Shown: positions 27,229-35,861, numbered from the stretch's first letter. The stretch is 64,000 nucleotides of DNA from Labilibacter sediminis (GCF_005877885.1 NZ_VCHY01000015.1:79562-143561); one strand, 5' to 3'. A program made the numbers and translations. The notes: generated from the sequence alone by a model not told the origin.

Positions 27229-29202
27229 ATGAAACGGTTTGTTTATTATATCATCCTGTTGTTTTCAATGCTGGCTTTTTCCTTTAAGGTAAGTGCCAGC
27301 GTTGGACTGCGTATTGCCAATAATAGTGGATATGTTGGTGATACGCTGCTGATAGCAATTAATACCCTGTCGTCTGTAACCGACAGTGGTATCTATGCCT
27401 ATCAGCTGGAGTTGAACTATTCACCCAATTACTTTAAACCGATTGGTGTGAGTACCAGTGGAACCCTTTCCGAATCGTGGGGCGATCCTCAGATGAATAT
27501 ATATGATACCGGGAAATTGCGCCTTAGTGCTGCAGGTGTAGCGGCGCTTGAAGGACAAGGAACACTGGTGTATATAAAGTTTAAATTGATGCGTGTTGGT
27601 AATGTATATATCACTTTTTCCAATACGAGTTACAATATGCTTAATGAGGGCGATCCTCAGTTAACGCTCGAAAATGGACGAATTAATATTGTTGCACTTC
27701 CTTTTATTACTGTTACACCCAATCAGGGGGTAATACCCATAGGAGGAACAATGCAGTTTTATAGCGCCCAGGGCGTAGCGCCTTATACCTATTCTGTTAC
27801 CGATAATAGTGTGGCTTCTATTTCAAGCACAGGCTTACTTACCGGTTTAAAACGGGGTAAAGTGTATGTAGTGTCTACCGATCAAAACAATGTGTCTGAC
27901 TCAACAAATAGTCAGATTGAGGTGGTGCCTTTTAGCATGGTGATACGGGACACCAGCCATTATCAGAATCAAAAGGTTAGTATTCCTGTAAATATATCGT
28001 CTTTAGATGTAGAAGAGGTGGTGTCGGGGAATGTCACCATTAACTACAATAAGGATGTGTTGCAAGCGGAAGACATCATAACAGAAGGTACATTGTTACA
28101 TTCGGCCGGAGTGGAGTTTTATGTTTCAGGTTCAGGTAAAGTAACAGTTTCTTTTGCCCAGGATAGTCCTGTTACCGGGCAGGGGGTATTGTTTTATGTT
28201 CGTTTTCAGATAGCTAACCGCAGCAGTGGTGCTACTCACTTAAATTTTAGCGATGTTATTTTTAATGAGGAATTGTTTTCAGTATTTGATCATGGATATT
28301 TTAGAATACTGGCCTTACCTCCTTTAAATGTAACACCTAAAACAGGTACATTAATGACAGGAGAACAGCTTGATTTTTCTGTTTCAGGAGGTACTGCACC
28401 GTATGTTTGGAGTGTATCATCGAATAATTATGCCAGTATAAACTCTGATGGCTTGTTAACCGCCTTGTCAGGAGGTGATGTAGTGGTTTCTGCACAGGAT
28501 GTATATGGTGCTTTTGGATCTTCTAATGTGGTATCTATTTACGATGCAGTATTGACAGTTGCACACGTTGAAGCTCCTATTGATGCAGAAGAGGTGGTAG
28601 TGCCTATTCATATTTCGGCGCTTGAGCCCGGAAAAGAAATCATTAGTTTTTCCGGAGAAGTACAGATGGTGCCTAACAAAACAAACAACTTTGAGTTGGA
28701 TAAAGTCGGAAGTATTTCCGAAACCTGGGCCTCTGCGTCTAATACTGCCGACGATAAGTTTAAGTTTGCCATGGCCGGAATATCCGGATCGTTGGGCGAT
28801 GCCCTGTTGGCTTCGTTAAACACAACTTTTGCCGAAGGAGCAGTGGTGGGTAATACCATTCAGGTGAATATTAATGATGTGGTAGCCAACGAAGGTAGTC
28901 CGCGCCTATTGGTTAATCACGGTAGTATTAAGGTTACTCAGTCTACAGGTATTGAGGATACAGAGTTGGCTGTATTATCTGTATTTCCTAACCCAACAGA
29001 CGGTGTTGTTTGGTTTACTTCGGAGACTTTAATATCAAGGGTGGTTGTGTATAGCATCACAGGGGTAAATGTACACACATTCTTATATCAAAGTCCTGTC
29101 CGAAGTGGTGAGCTTGATTGTTCTTCTTTAAGTGGTATGTACTTATTACAGTTTTATACCGATGATGGTCATCTCATTTATAAGAAGATTAAGGTTAATT
29201 AA
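27229..29202 (+). CDS. T9SS-secreted protein with three cohesin-like and two Big2-like domains
   Basis: The 657-residue protein has a signal peptide to about residue 24. A cohesin-like domain (25-150, GLRIANNSGYVGDTLLI opening) is followed by a bacterial Ig-like Big2 module (153-230, ASISSTGLLTGLKRGKVYV). A second cohesin-like domain spans 235-345 and a second Big2 348-435 (ASINSDGLLTALSGGDVVV). A third cohesin-like domain spans 437-565, and a T9SS sorting domain (VFPNPTDG) follows from about 575. It sits 10 nt after the dockerin/cohesin protein, so the two are co-expressed. Its cohesins are obvious candidates to bind that protein's dockerin, which would give a small surface scaffold (inference). 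No catalytic domain is present. Confidence 0.82.
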   Translation: MKRFVYYIILLFSMLAFSFKVSASVGLRIANNSGYVGDTLLIAINTLSSVTDSGIYAYQLELNYSPNYFKPIGVSTSGTLSESWGDPQMNIYDTGKLRLSAAGVAALEGQGTLVYIKFKLMRVGNVYITFSNTSYNMLNEGDPQLTLENGRINIVALPFITVTPNQGVIPIGGTMQFYSAQGVAPYTYSVTDNSVASISSTGLLTGLKRGKVYVVSTDQNNVSDSTNSQIEVVPFSMVIRDTSHYQNQKVSIPVNISSLDVEEVVSGNVTINYNKDVLQAEDIITEGTLLHSAGVEFYVSGSGKVTVSFAQDSPVTGQGVLFYVRFQIANRSSGATHLNFSDVIFNEELFSVFDHGYFRILALPPLNVTPKTGTLMTGEQLDFSVSGGTAPYVWSVSSNNYASINSDGLLTALSGGDVVVSAQDVYGAFGSSNVVSIYDAVLTVAHVEAPIDAEEVVVPIHISALEPGKEIISFSGEVQMVPNKTNNFELDKVGSISETWASASNTADDKFKFAMAGISGSLGDALLASLNTTFAEGAVVGNTIQVNINDVVANEGSPRLLVNHGSIKVTQSTGIEDTELAVLSVFPNPTDGVVWFTSETLISRVVVYSITGVNVHTFLYQSPVRSGELDCSSLSGMYLLQFYTDDGHLIYKKIKVN

Positions 29203-29215
29203 TTGATGTTTATTT

Positions 29216-29254
29216 AAAAAAATCCCCTTGCCGTATGGGTAAGGGGATTTTTTT
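29216..29254 (+). terminator. Terminator of the cohesin operon
   Basis: AAAAAAATCCCCTT (29216-29229) pairs with AAGGGGATTTTTTT (29241-29254). The run of As upstream makes it bidirectional. Confidence 0.9.
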
Positions 29255-29331
29255 ATGTAGAATAGTGGAGCAACCAATTTGGGGTTCCGAAAACCATCCT
29301 GATTTATTCTGCAGTAAAGTTTAAATTTTTT

Positions 29332-29596
29332 AACCCGCTTTATGTATTAGAACTTCGTCATGAACATTGAAAGCACGACCTGCCAGCCGGCAGGCTGGTA
29401 AAACAAGGCTTTACTGAGACGAGGCATAGCACCGCTATGGTGAGTTGAAGCAAGTGAGTAAAACGATTTGTTTTAAAGTAGTTTCAATGTGCAATAGATT
29501 AGCTAATGCATATTCCGGGTTGAAGTGAAGCAATAAAGTGTCTTGACTTGAAGTGATATCAATGTTTAATAGATTTTCTAATGCATAAAGCGGGTT
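29332..29596 (+). repeat. 170-bp element, copy 3: recombinant one-and-a-half copy
   Basis: The left half (TGTATTAGAACTTCGTCATG) is subtype 1. The core and right half (CCGCTATGG to TCCGGGTT at 29521) are subtype 2. A second right half of subtype 1 then runs from 29522 to CGGGTT at 29596. About 21 bp of GC-rich palindrome (CCAGCC/GGCTGG) are inserted near 29387. The structure is what recombination between the two subtypes would leave. Confidence 0.85.
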
Positions 29597-29828
29597 TAAT
29601 ATCCCCGGAGGGGATACATATTAAAGTCAAAAGTTGGAAAAAGGATTTTTTAGGAAAGCCAACTTGTTTTCACCATGACCTTGTCTGGTGAGCATAAAAA
29701 CAAGGTTGTTTGTCGTAAAATTGCGATTTGTTTGAGCTTCTGACGAAGGAAAGAGCGAGTTTTAGCGATTTAAACGAAGCAACCGTTAGTACAGGAACGT
29801 GATACCATCTCTCACCAGCAAAGGAAAA

Positions 29829-30020
29829 ACTCTGTAAGCAGCAAGTCTATTCTTCTCCTTTTTCAAGGAGGAGTACCACGAAGAATGAGTGGGGAGGAGG
29901 TTTAGACCATTCAAATAATCCTGTATTAAGAAGTAAGAAATTAGCATTAAAAACCACCTCCCGGTTCGTACCTCACCGAACTCCTCCTTAGTAAGGAGGA
30001 GAGTTAATTACAGAGGTGGA
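29829..30020 (+). repeat. AAGGAGGAG composite repeat, family D copy 1
   Basis: A 190-bp unit begins ACTCTGTAAGCAG and carries two hairpins of the CTCCTTTT...AAGGAGGAG type at each side of an AT-rich centre (ATTCAAATAATCCTGTATT). A second copy at 30192-30376 is nearly identical. A third, at 31727, keeps only one side. The stretch 29203-30652 otherwise holds the terminator, the recombinant element and short CTCCGGAG palindromes (29600, 30078, 30135). No gene was seen in it. Confidence 0.85.
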
Positions 30021-30191
30021 ATATTCATTTTAAATTCTTGATCTGAATTATTAATAGGAATAAATATCTTATAAAAATGCAACTCCGCTGGAGTTGAGAG
30101 ATGAATCCTTGAATTCAGCTATAAATATGTGATACCTCCGGTATCATAACTGCGATTTGTAATTGGATTTGATGATGATAGGTTGTGTAAA

Positions 30192-30376
30192 ACTCTGTAA
30201 GCAGTAAGTCCATTCTCCTCCTTTTTAAGGAGGAGTACCAAGAAGTATGAGTGGGGAGGTGGTTTCGACCATTCAAATAATCCTGTATTAAGAAGTAAGA
30301 AATTAGCATTAAAAACCACCTCCCGGTTCGTACCTCACCGTACTCCTCCTTAATAAGGAGGAGAGCTAACTTAAGA
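30192..30376 (+). repeat. AAGGAGGAG composite repeat, family D copy 2
   Basis: This is nearly base-for-base the same as copy 1 from ACTCTGTAAGCAG to TAAGGAGGAGAG, apart from scattered substitutions. Open frames on the opposite strand inside it are repeat sequence, not genes. Confidence 0.85.
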
Positions 30377-30652
30377 GGTTTTGAATTGTAAAATCTTAAT
30401 CAAACTTTATTATTGGAAATATTGGTTTGTTTATGGATTATTGGTTCATGATTAAGAAATTGATTTTTTACTGCTTAAATATTACGTGATTAACGGAATA
30501 AGGAAGTCGTAAAGCGTACATATCGGAATTCGGTATTGCAAATAAATGTTCCTAAAGGTTGACACAGGATTGGTTATGGTTTATATTGAGTATCAATGTA
30601 GTAAAGCGTGTTGCTACGGATGATTGTTATTAATTCTGATAAAATTATGGTT

Positions 30653-31603
30653 ATGAAAAAATCTTTACTCTCATTTCTTTTCCTAGTTTTTTGTTTAGTT
30701 GCATATTCTCAGGTTACCAGTTCAGATGTTATATTGCATTATGCATTTGAAAATAATTTAAATGATGAAACTTCAAATAACCATGATGGGACTGCAGTTA
30801 AAACAATTAATTATGATGCATCAGGTAAAATTGGCAGTTGCTTAAGTTTAAGTAAAACAGATGTGGGAGGGGGCGAATCTCCTTCAGGGCTACTAGACAC
30901 ATCAACAGATCCATTTACCGTTACAACATGGGTTAAAATTGATGACTTATCCTCACCATGTACTTTTTTTGTGATTTACCAAAACGGAGGAACAGCCACA
31001 AGAGCTGATGGATGGGCAATCGTTCATAATAATACATCTCGAATACGATATAACTTTGGTACTGTAGTTAAGGATGATTTATCTACAGTTATTTCTACAG
31101 GTTTAGCAGGCTGGAATCATATTGCAACGGTGGTTGATCCTGTTGGGGGAACAATCACAACCTATGTTGATGGTGCTTTTGATTATACTGTTTCAGCCTC
31201 AATTGGTCAATTTTTAGGAAAAGTTAGTGTTGGTTATAATGCTGAAAACGAAGTGCGTACACACGATGGTTTGTTGGATGAGTTTGCCTTATTTAACAGG
31301 GCGCTTACAGCTGAAGAGGTAGCTGATGTATACGCAAATGGAGTACCATCAATACCTAATTCAATTGGTTCAGAAATATCTGATAATAGAATTTCAATCA
31401 CAAAAATATCAGATAATATAAATATTATAACTCCGGAAAATCTGATAAATTCAGTTGTAAGTATTGAAGTATATGATGTTTCGGGTAGTTTAGTATATAG
31501 TAACAATATACCCGCTACACCAACTATTGTACTAAAGGGCATAAAAGCAAAAGGTGTGTTAATAGTTAAGGTAAATGATTACGTGGGTAAAGTGATTTTG
31601 TAA
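30653..31603 (+). CDS. Secreted LamG-domain protein with T9SS tail
   Basis: Starting at the ATG at 30653, the product is 316 residues. It has a signal peptide (KKSLLSFLFLVFCLVAYSQ) and then a concanavalin/LamG fold. Landmarks are VILHYAFENNLNDETSNNHDG, FTVTTWVKID, GWNHIATVVD and the closing LLDEFALFNRALTAEEVADVYANG. A C-terminal T9SS-like sorting domain follows (about 245-316). An upstream in-frame ATG at 30608 would add 15 polar residues ahead of the signal and is less likely. The domain usually binds glycans, but there is no enzyme domain here. It is isolated among repeats, so its role is unclear. Confidence 0.8.
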   Translation: MKKSLLSFLFLVFCLVAYSQVTSSDVILHYAFENNLNDETSNNHDGTAVKTINYDASGKIGSCLSLSKTDVGGGESPSGLLDTSTDPFTVTTWVKIDDLSSPCTFFVIYQNGGTATRADGWAIVHNNTSRIRYNFGTVVKDDLSTVISTGLAGWNHIATVVDPVGGTITTYVDGAFDYTVSASIGQFLGKVSVGYNAENEVRTHDGLLDEFALFNRALTAEEVADVYANGVPSIPNSIGSEISDNRISITKISDNINIITPENLINSVVSIEVYDVSGSLVYSNNIPATPTIVLKGIKAKGVLIVKVNDYVGKVIL

Positions 31604-31726
31604 TTTATTATTAATGTGAAACAAGGGTTAAAAGCTTAAATCGAATTGTTGCCTCCCCCGCTGCCGGAACGTTTGTAATGTGTGGTTTTAAATAATTATA
31701 GAAACGCGATACAATCTTTCACCAGC

Positions 31727-31880
31727 AGAGGAAAATTCTGAAAGCAGGAATTCAATTCTCCTCCTTTGCAAGGAGGAGAGCTAATTAAAAAAGGACGAAT
31801 ATTTTAAATTTTTGATCTGAATCATTAATAGAAAATAAATATACCCCAAAACATACAACTCCGGAGGAGTTGCATATTTT
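31727..31880 (+). repeat. Family D copy 3 (partial) with adjoining CTCCGGAG palindrome
   Basis: TTCTCCTCCTTTGCAAGGAGGAGAG is followed by about 100 bp matching the DNA after copy 1 (GATCTGAATCATTAATAG), ending in the palindrome CAACTCCGGAGGAGTTG. The central part found in copies 1 and 2 is missing, which shows deletion or insertion between the hairpins. Confidence 0.7.
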
Positions 31881-31925
31881 CGTTTTAATCCCACCGCTGT
31901 TGCACGACTGTCTTATATAGAATAA

Positions 31926-31962
31926 CAACCTTTTCCAAAGTTTTAAACTTTGGAAAAGGTTG
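31926..31962. repeat. 37-bp perfect palindrome
   Basis: CAACCTTTTCCAAAGTTT (31926-31943) is the exact inverse of AAACTTTGGAAAAGGTTG (31945-31962), leaving a single central base. With no loop it would form a cruciform or be a binding site rather than a normal terminator hairpin. Confidence 0.85.
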
Positions 31963-31968
31963 AGGCAT

Positions 31969-31998
31969 TAAAAAAGCCACCTCGTTTTGAGGTGGCTT
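31969..31998 (-). terminator. Terminator of the HU-like gene
   Basis: AAGCCACCTC (31974-31983) pairs with GAGGTGGCTT (31989-31998). On the minus strand the stem is followed by TTTTTT, 27 bp after the HU-like stop. Confidence 0.9.
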
Positions 31999-32024
31999 GT
32001 ATTTAAACAAAAAAAAGATATTTG

Positions 32025-32402
32025 CTATTTAACTTTTTCGTATATCACTTCTTTCATTACTTTCTTAACTTTTGTACTTGGCTGGTAGCTGATTTTATTG
32101 CTTTTAATTAAATCCTTGCTAAAGTCTTCTTCGGTTTCGGCCCCTCCACTGCTAATGTTAACCATAAACCGTCCCAGATCACCAAGTTCAACAGTTGCCC
32201 CTTTTTTCAAAAACTCAGGGAGTATTTTAGTAAAAGCCACCAGTGCAGTTTGTGTATCCAGTTCGTTAACAGGAGAAACTTCAGCAATACGCATGGCTAA
32301 CTCTTCTATTGTTACATTTTTAGGTCTTACTATGGTTGCATAGTGTTTTTTTGGTAGTTCTGGTTTCCCTGGCATGTGTTTAGTTACAATTTTGTAATCC
32401 AT
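32025..32402 (-). CDS. HU/IHF-family DNA-binding protein (Bacteroidota HU-related type)
   Basis: The 125-residue protein matches the HU-related family of Bacteroidota. A short basic leader and YATIVRP strand precede the HU-like helices (IEELAMRIAEVSPVNELDTQTALVAF). ELGDLGRFMVNISSGG then takes the place of the canonical HU hinge, and a lysine-rich C-terminal tail replaces the long DNA-binding arm. It probably binds DNA as a dimer and shapes the nucleoid. Such small proteins are often multi-copy and lie next to mobile DNA. Here it is divergent from the 22-bp repeat array about 190 bp upstream of its start. Confidence 0.85.
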   Translation of the reverse strand: MDYKIVTKHMPGKPELPKKHYATIVRPKNVTIEELAMRIAEVSPVNELDTQTALVAFTKILPEFLKKGATVELGDLGRFMVNISSGGAETEEDFSKDLIKSNKISYQPSTKVKKVMKEVIYEKVK

Positions 32403-32587
32403 TTTACAATGTGTTTTTAGGTTTGACTAATATTAATTAAATGTGTATCGAAAATAGAATAATAAATTATTTAAACCAAATAAGTATATATTATTTATAA
32501 TAAGAATAAATTAAGAAAAATTATTTTGATCATTTAAAACATTGGAAGTGTGCATTTTATTTGCGCCTTATTGCGAAAAATAAAAAC

Positions 32588-32691
32588 GGACAGCAGGAAA
32601 ATGAAAAATGGACAGCAGGATTTTTAATTTTCGTCAGCAGGATTTTTAAAAATGGACAGCAGGAAAATCATTTTTCCTGCTGTCCATTTTT
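32588..32691. repeat. 22-bp direct-repeat array with terminal inverted copy
   Basis: The motif GGACAGCAGGA starts at 32588, 32610, 32632 (as CGTCAGCAGGA) and 32654, an exact 22-bp period. The last copy is faced by an inverse copy, so AAAAATGGACAGCAGGAAAA (32648-32667) pairs perfectly with the next 20 bases from 32672 to 32691. The array lies between the divergent HU-like gene and the 402-residue gene. It looks like an iteron or multi-site operator, or a remnant of a repeat element. The rest of 32403-33011 is AT-rich and I see nothing else in it except the TTGTTATGTGC end at 32958. Confidence 0.9.
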
Positions 32692-33011
32692 TGAGAAGCT
32701 AAAGTGTTTGTAATACAGTGGTTTGTAGAAAGAATAAAATAAACCGTCCTTTTTTTAAAAAAGATAGTTGTGCAAATTTCATTTAAAAGTAAATTGTTAA
32801 CAAAATATTTCTGTATTGGAGGAATATTATACTATTTATTTATAATTTTACTTACAGACATGAAGAAGTTGTAGCATTTCTATAGTTTGAATATTTTTTT
32901 GCTTGTGGTATGCATTGTTAGTATGTAATAATGATAAAAGCAATAGATATTATAGAATTGTTATGTGCAAGCAAAAAAAGTAATATCTGAATCTAATAAA
33001 TTAGATATCAA

Positions 33012-34220
33012 ATGAAGAAATATCCTAATAACTTTAGAGGACTTTTACTACCCAATGAGGTTGTCCCAAGTTTTAGTGAAATAAAACGAAATCTACTATT
33101 TTTTGATAAACTTGATCTTGTATCGCCGTATACTAACGCAGTATTGCTTGACAAAGAGGTGTCTGAAAATCTTATTGACCTAAGAAATAACAGAAATGCT
33201 ACAATAAGTTGGGCTGCAAGAGGTATTTTCCCTAGAAGCGAAAGCTTTGTGGAAGATTTTAATAGCTTAAACGAATCTATTTCAGCTTTACGTCATAAAG
33301 ACCTTATTAGAATTGTTGGTAATCAACAATTCTCACAATCCCAAGCTTTATTTAGCTTAACAACTTATGCATCTGCTATTTCACAAGAAAGTATAATTAA
33401 GGCATCCTTGCATGATTATAAAAATAATAAGTCAGTTCCATATAATTTGTCAAATCAAATTATGACTCCACTAGTAGATATGTCACTTAGCGGATTTGAA
33501 AAATCTGATATATTGAAAAATATAAAAGTAGAATCTCCATTTGAATTAGATCATGTTGATAGTCAATGGTCATTCTGGGGAAATCTACGGATTGGTAGGA
33601 TGATTAGGTCACTCATGTTATGCGAAATGTATAGCTCATTCCCAATATCTACAGATATTACAAATGCAAAAATAATTGATTCCTTTAATAAGGAAATAGG
33701 TTTATATAAACCCGTCCATGATGAATTATTAGATTATAGTTTATCATTAGAGTTATTTGACATTGAAAAAATGAATGAGTTTTTGGATACGTTAGATTGG
33801 AGTGAGTATCTAAAAATTCGCAAGAAGTTTAGACCTCATATTTGTGGCATCAGAAATGACATTGTTTCTCAAAATAGTTTGTTTTCACAGGTGAATGATT
33901 CAAATATTGAAAATCACATTAATAAAATTAGATTAATGAAGTCATCATATGAAGCTAATCTTGAATCTTGGAAAGAATCACTTCATAAGCTAAGGTTAGG
34001 AGCCTTAATAAAGTCGGGTGAAGCTCTTGGTGTTGGAATCGCTGGTAATACAATAAGTTCAATTGCCTCTTTAGATGTATCTTTAACAACGGTACTTACA
34101 TCTGTTCTTAGTCTTGGTTTGATATCATTGGGGAGACTTAAAGCTGAAATTCAATCTGTATCAATTGCCAGATCAAAAATTAAGAAAAGTAAGCTTCATA
34201 TTTTTAGAGATTATATATAG
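33012..34220 (+). CDS. 402-residue protein of unknown function
   Basis: I do not recognise the family. The protein opens FRGLLLPNEVVPSFSEIKRNLLFFDKLDLVSP, is mostly predicted helical, and has a pair of hydrophobic stretches at about 340-378 (GVGIAGNTISSIASL and TVLTSVLSLGLISLG) that could be membrane segments. There is no signal peptide. Base composition is lower in G+C than its neighbours. It is flanked by exactly inverse 11-bp strings, TTGTTATGTGC at 32958-32968 and GCACATAACAA at 34243-34253, suggesting it arrived as a cassette-like unit. A role in defence or surface biology cannot be argued from sequence alone. Confidence 0.6.
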   Translation: MKKYPNNFRGLLLPNEVVPSFSEIKRNLLFFDKLDLVSPYTNAVLLDKEVSENLIDLRNNRNATISWAARGIFPRSESFVEDFNSLNESISALRHKDLIRIVGNQQFSQSQALFSLTTYASAISQESIIKASLHDYKNNKSVPYNLSNQIMTPLVDMSLSGFEKSDILKNIKVESPFELDHVDSQWSFWGNLRIGRMIRSLMLCEMYSSFPISTDITNAKIIDSFNKEIGLYKPVHDELLDYSLSLELFDIEKMNEFLDTLDWSEYLKIRKKFRPHICGIRNDIVSQNSLFSQVNDSNIENHINKIRLMKSSYEANLESWKESLHKLRLGALIKSGEALGVGIAGNTISSIASLDVSLTTVLTSVLSLGLISLGRLKAEIQSVSIARSKIKKSKLHIFRDYI

Positions 34221-34242
34221 AATTAAATATTAATTAATGCCA

Positions 34243-34309
34243 GCACATAACAATGGCTAATAAAGCATAGGCTTGCCGCAGGCGCAACACAAGCCTACGC
34301 TTCATAGCC
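34243..34309 (+). repeat. attC-like palindrome after the 402-residue gene
   Basis: GCACATAACAATGG leads into a nested stem: GGCTA with TAGCC outside, and AAGCATAGGCTTG (34263-34275) with CAAGCCTACGCTT (34290-34302) inside, around a GC-rich loop. The layout resembles integron attC sites, but the strict GTTRRRY core is absent and no integrase is in the window. The outermost GCACATAACAA is the inverse of TTGTTATGTGC at 32958. Confidence 0.5.
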
Positions 34310-34347
34310 GGTACGTCTGCAAGCTAACAGAAAGAAATTCAGTAACT

Positions 34348-34602
34348 ATGGAAACAAATGAAAAATTAAGGGAACAGATATTTGAGATAATAAAAAATCA
34401 ACTCAAGGATAATGATCCTCCTGAGACTAAAGCAACATACGACAGGTAAATGAATAATGGATTCGATGACTTCCAAACCAGACAAATGATTGGACAATGT
34501 TTAGTAGTGGAATTGTTTGATATTTTGAAGTATAGAAAACCTTATAATAACGAACGATACATTAAGAATTTATTAGCATTACCTAAAGAACCATTTGAAT
34601 AG
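34348..34602 (+). pseudogene. Small conserved-type protein interrupted by a stop codon
   Basis: An 84-codon frame reads METNEKLREQIFEIIKNQ, a DPPETK segment, then an in-frame TAA at 34447-34449, then MNNGFDDFQTRQMIGQCL and on to LLALPKEPFE before TAG. The pattern on both sides of the stop belongs to one small helical protein that I recall as a widespread hypothetical family, so the TAA (one base from TTA, CAA or AAA) is a nonsense mutation. Translation might restart at the ATG immediately after the TAA, giving a 50-residue C-terminal fragment. Confidence 0.6.
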
Positions 34603-34675
34603 GTTGTTTAAAATTTGAATTTAAAACAAATGTCAATAGACCATTAAGTCAAATGGTACAATAAACTTTGATATA

Positions 34676-34945
34676 ATGCCAAAATCGACAATAATTTATC
34701 AATCAAATGAAGAGATAATAGGAAAACATATACGTTCAAAAGAATGGGTAATGTATTCCGGTAAATTGACAATATTTGATAGGAAAACAAATCCCATTGT
34801 TCTAAAGTTGAAAAGTGAAATTGATGACACTTTCATCGGTGAATTTATGGAAGAGAAAAAGGAATTCAAAGGTAATTCTTTATCCAATGTTTATGGAAAA
34901 GTAGCAAAATGGTATTTAAAAAATGGGGTAATATTTCAAAACTAA
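34676..34945 (+). CDS. 89-residue protein of unknown function
   Basis: I do not recognise it. The sequence is soluble, with beta-type segments (EWVMYSGKLTIFDRKTNPIVLKLKSEI) and a basic C-terminus, and has no signal or membrane segment. It is followed within about 12 bp by GGCACAACAATGG, similar to the string after the 402-residue gene, and then by a hairpin repeat. This supports it being a discrete gene unit, but coding status rests on frame length and context only. Confidence 0.45.
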   Translation: MPKSTIIYQSNEEIIGKHIRSKEWVMYSGKLTIFDRKTNPIVLKLKSEIDDTFIGEFMEEKKEFKGNSLSNVYGKVAKWYLKNGVIFQN

Positions 34946-34956
34946 AAGTACGACGG

Positions 34957-35010
34957 CACAACAATGGTCCCTGCTCAACGAAGCGTCCTCGTTTCGATGT
35001 TTTTTTGGAC
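34957..35010 (+). repeat. CATCGAAGCG hairpin repeat, family E copy 1
   Basis: CAACGAAGCG-TCCT-CGTTTCGATG forms a hairpin followed by seven Ts, then a TTTGGCCTCC string. It can act as a terminator for the small gene before it. Four further copies lie at 35894, 36139, 37373 and 37635. Confidence 0.75.
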
Positions 35011-35129
35011 TTTGGCCTCCCGGTGGTTAGCAATTAATATAGGTTATTTGGAGTAAGGTTTAGGTGTCAGTTAAGGCACATATGCAACGTAAGCAGAAAA
35101 GCATAAATAAAGCACTTAATAATTATTAA

Positions 35130-35861
35130 ATGAAAAACACAATAGTTTGCATTCTACTATTATTTACAATTGTAGGCCATAGTCAAAAGCGATGCAAAAC
35201 AGTAAAAAGATCTTTGAATTCGATTCATAAGGAAATTTATCAAGTAGAAAAAAGGAGTAAACAAAAGAATGGGTTTTATTATATCCTAGATAAAATTACC
35301 AAAGACACATTGGTGATTGGGAACTATAATCAAGATTGCAGAGTTGGCGATTGGAAATACTTCAAGGACAAAGAAACACTTTATCTTGAGTATGATTTTG
35401 ACAATAATGAGTTAAAATTTTATGACAATAATTCAGAGATTGATTCTACTTATATTAATAAAAATAACAAATACATATTTGATAAGGTTGATAATCCACA
35501 ATTGTATATTGGTTTTGTAAATGAAGCGCTAAGTGAATTAGCAACAGTCCTTAGAGTTCCTGTGGATATGATTGAATCGGGAAAAACAGGAATATGTATT
35601 TACTCTTTTGTTATTGATACCAACGGTATACTAAATGATATTAAAGTTGAACAGTCAATTAACAAGGAACTAGATTTCTTTGTTTTTGAGGCAATAAAAG
35701 GATTAAAGAATAAATGGATTCCAGCAAAAAAGGGTGGACAAGCTTTTTCTTCCAAAACAACCTTAACTGTTCAAATTGCTAACAATTCAGATATTCTGAT
35801 TAATGATCTGAATACACCATATTCATGGCATTTAGTGTTGATGTATTATGGTCAGAATTAA
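35130..35861 (+). CDS. Secreted protein with TonB C-terminal domain
   Basis: The 243-residue protein has a signal peptide or N-terminal anchor (KNTIVCILLLFTIVGHSQ). The middle region has MORN/YwqK-like strands (GNYNQDCRVGDWKYFKD). The C-terminal region is a TonB-type domain: FVIDTNGILNDIKVEQSINKELD, then FEAIKGLKNKWIPAKKGGQ and a final TLTVQI strand. Such proteins in Bacteroidota are annotated as energy transducers, but many lack ExbB/D partners, and none is nearby here. It follows a family E hairpin and is itself followed by one. It probably arrived with this accessory block. Confidence 0.7.
   Translation: MKNTIVCILLLFTIVGHSQKRCKTVKRSLNSIHKEIYQVEKRSKQKNGFYYILDKITKDTLVIGNYNQDCRVGDWKYFKDKETLYLEYDFDNNELKFYDNNSEIDSTYINKNNKYIFDKVDNPQLYIGFVNEALSELATVLRVPVDMIESGKTGICIYSFVIDTNGILNDIKVEQSINKELDFFVFEAIKGLKNKWIPAKKGGQAFSSKTTLTVQIANNSDILINDLNTPYSWHLVLMYYGQN

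Noticed and set aside
30115..30319. Overlapping minus-strand frames of 64-66 codons
   Set aside because: They lie across family D repeat DNA, where the same sequence occurs in another copy, and show no protein features.
32588..32691. CRISPR array or simple terminator
   Set aside because: The period is only 22 bp with short AT-rich gaps, and no gene ends upstream on either strand, so neither description fits.
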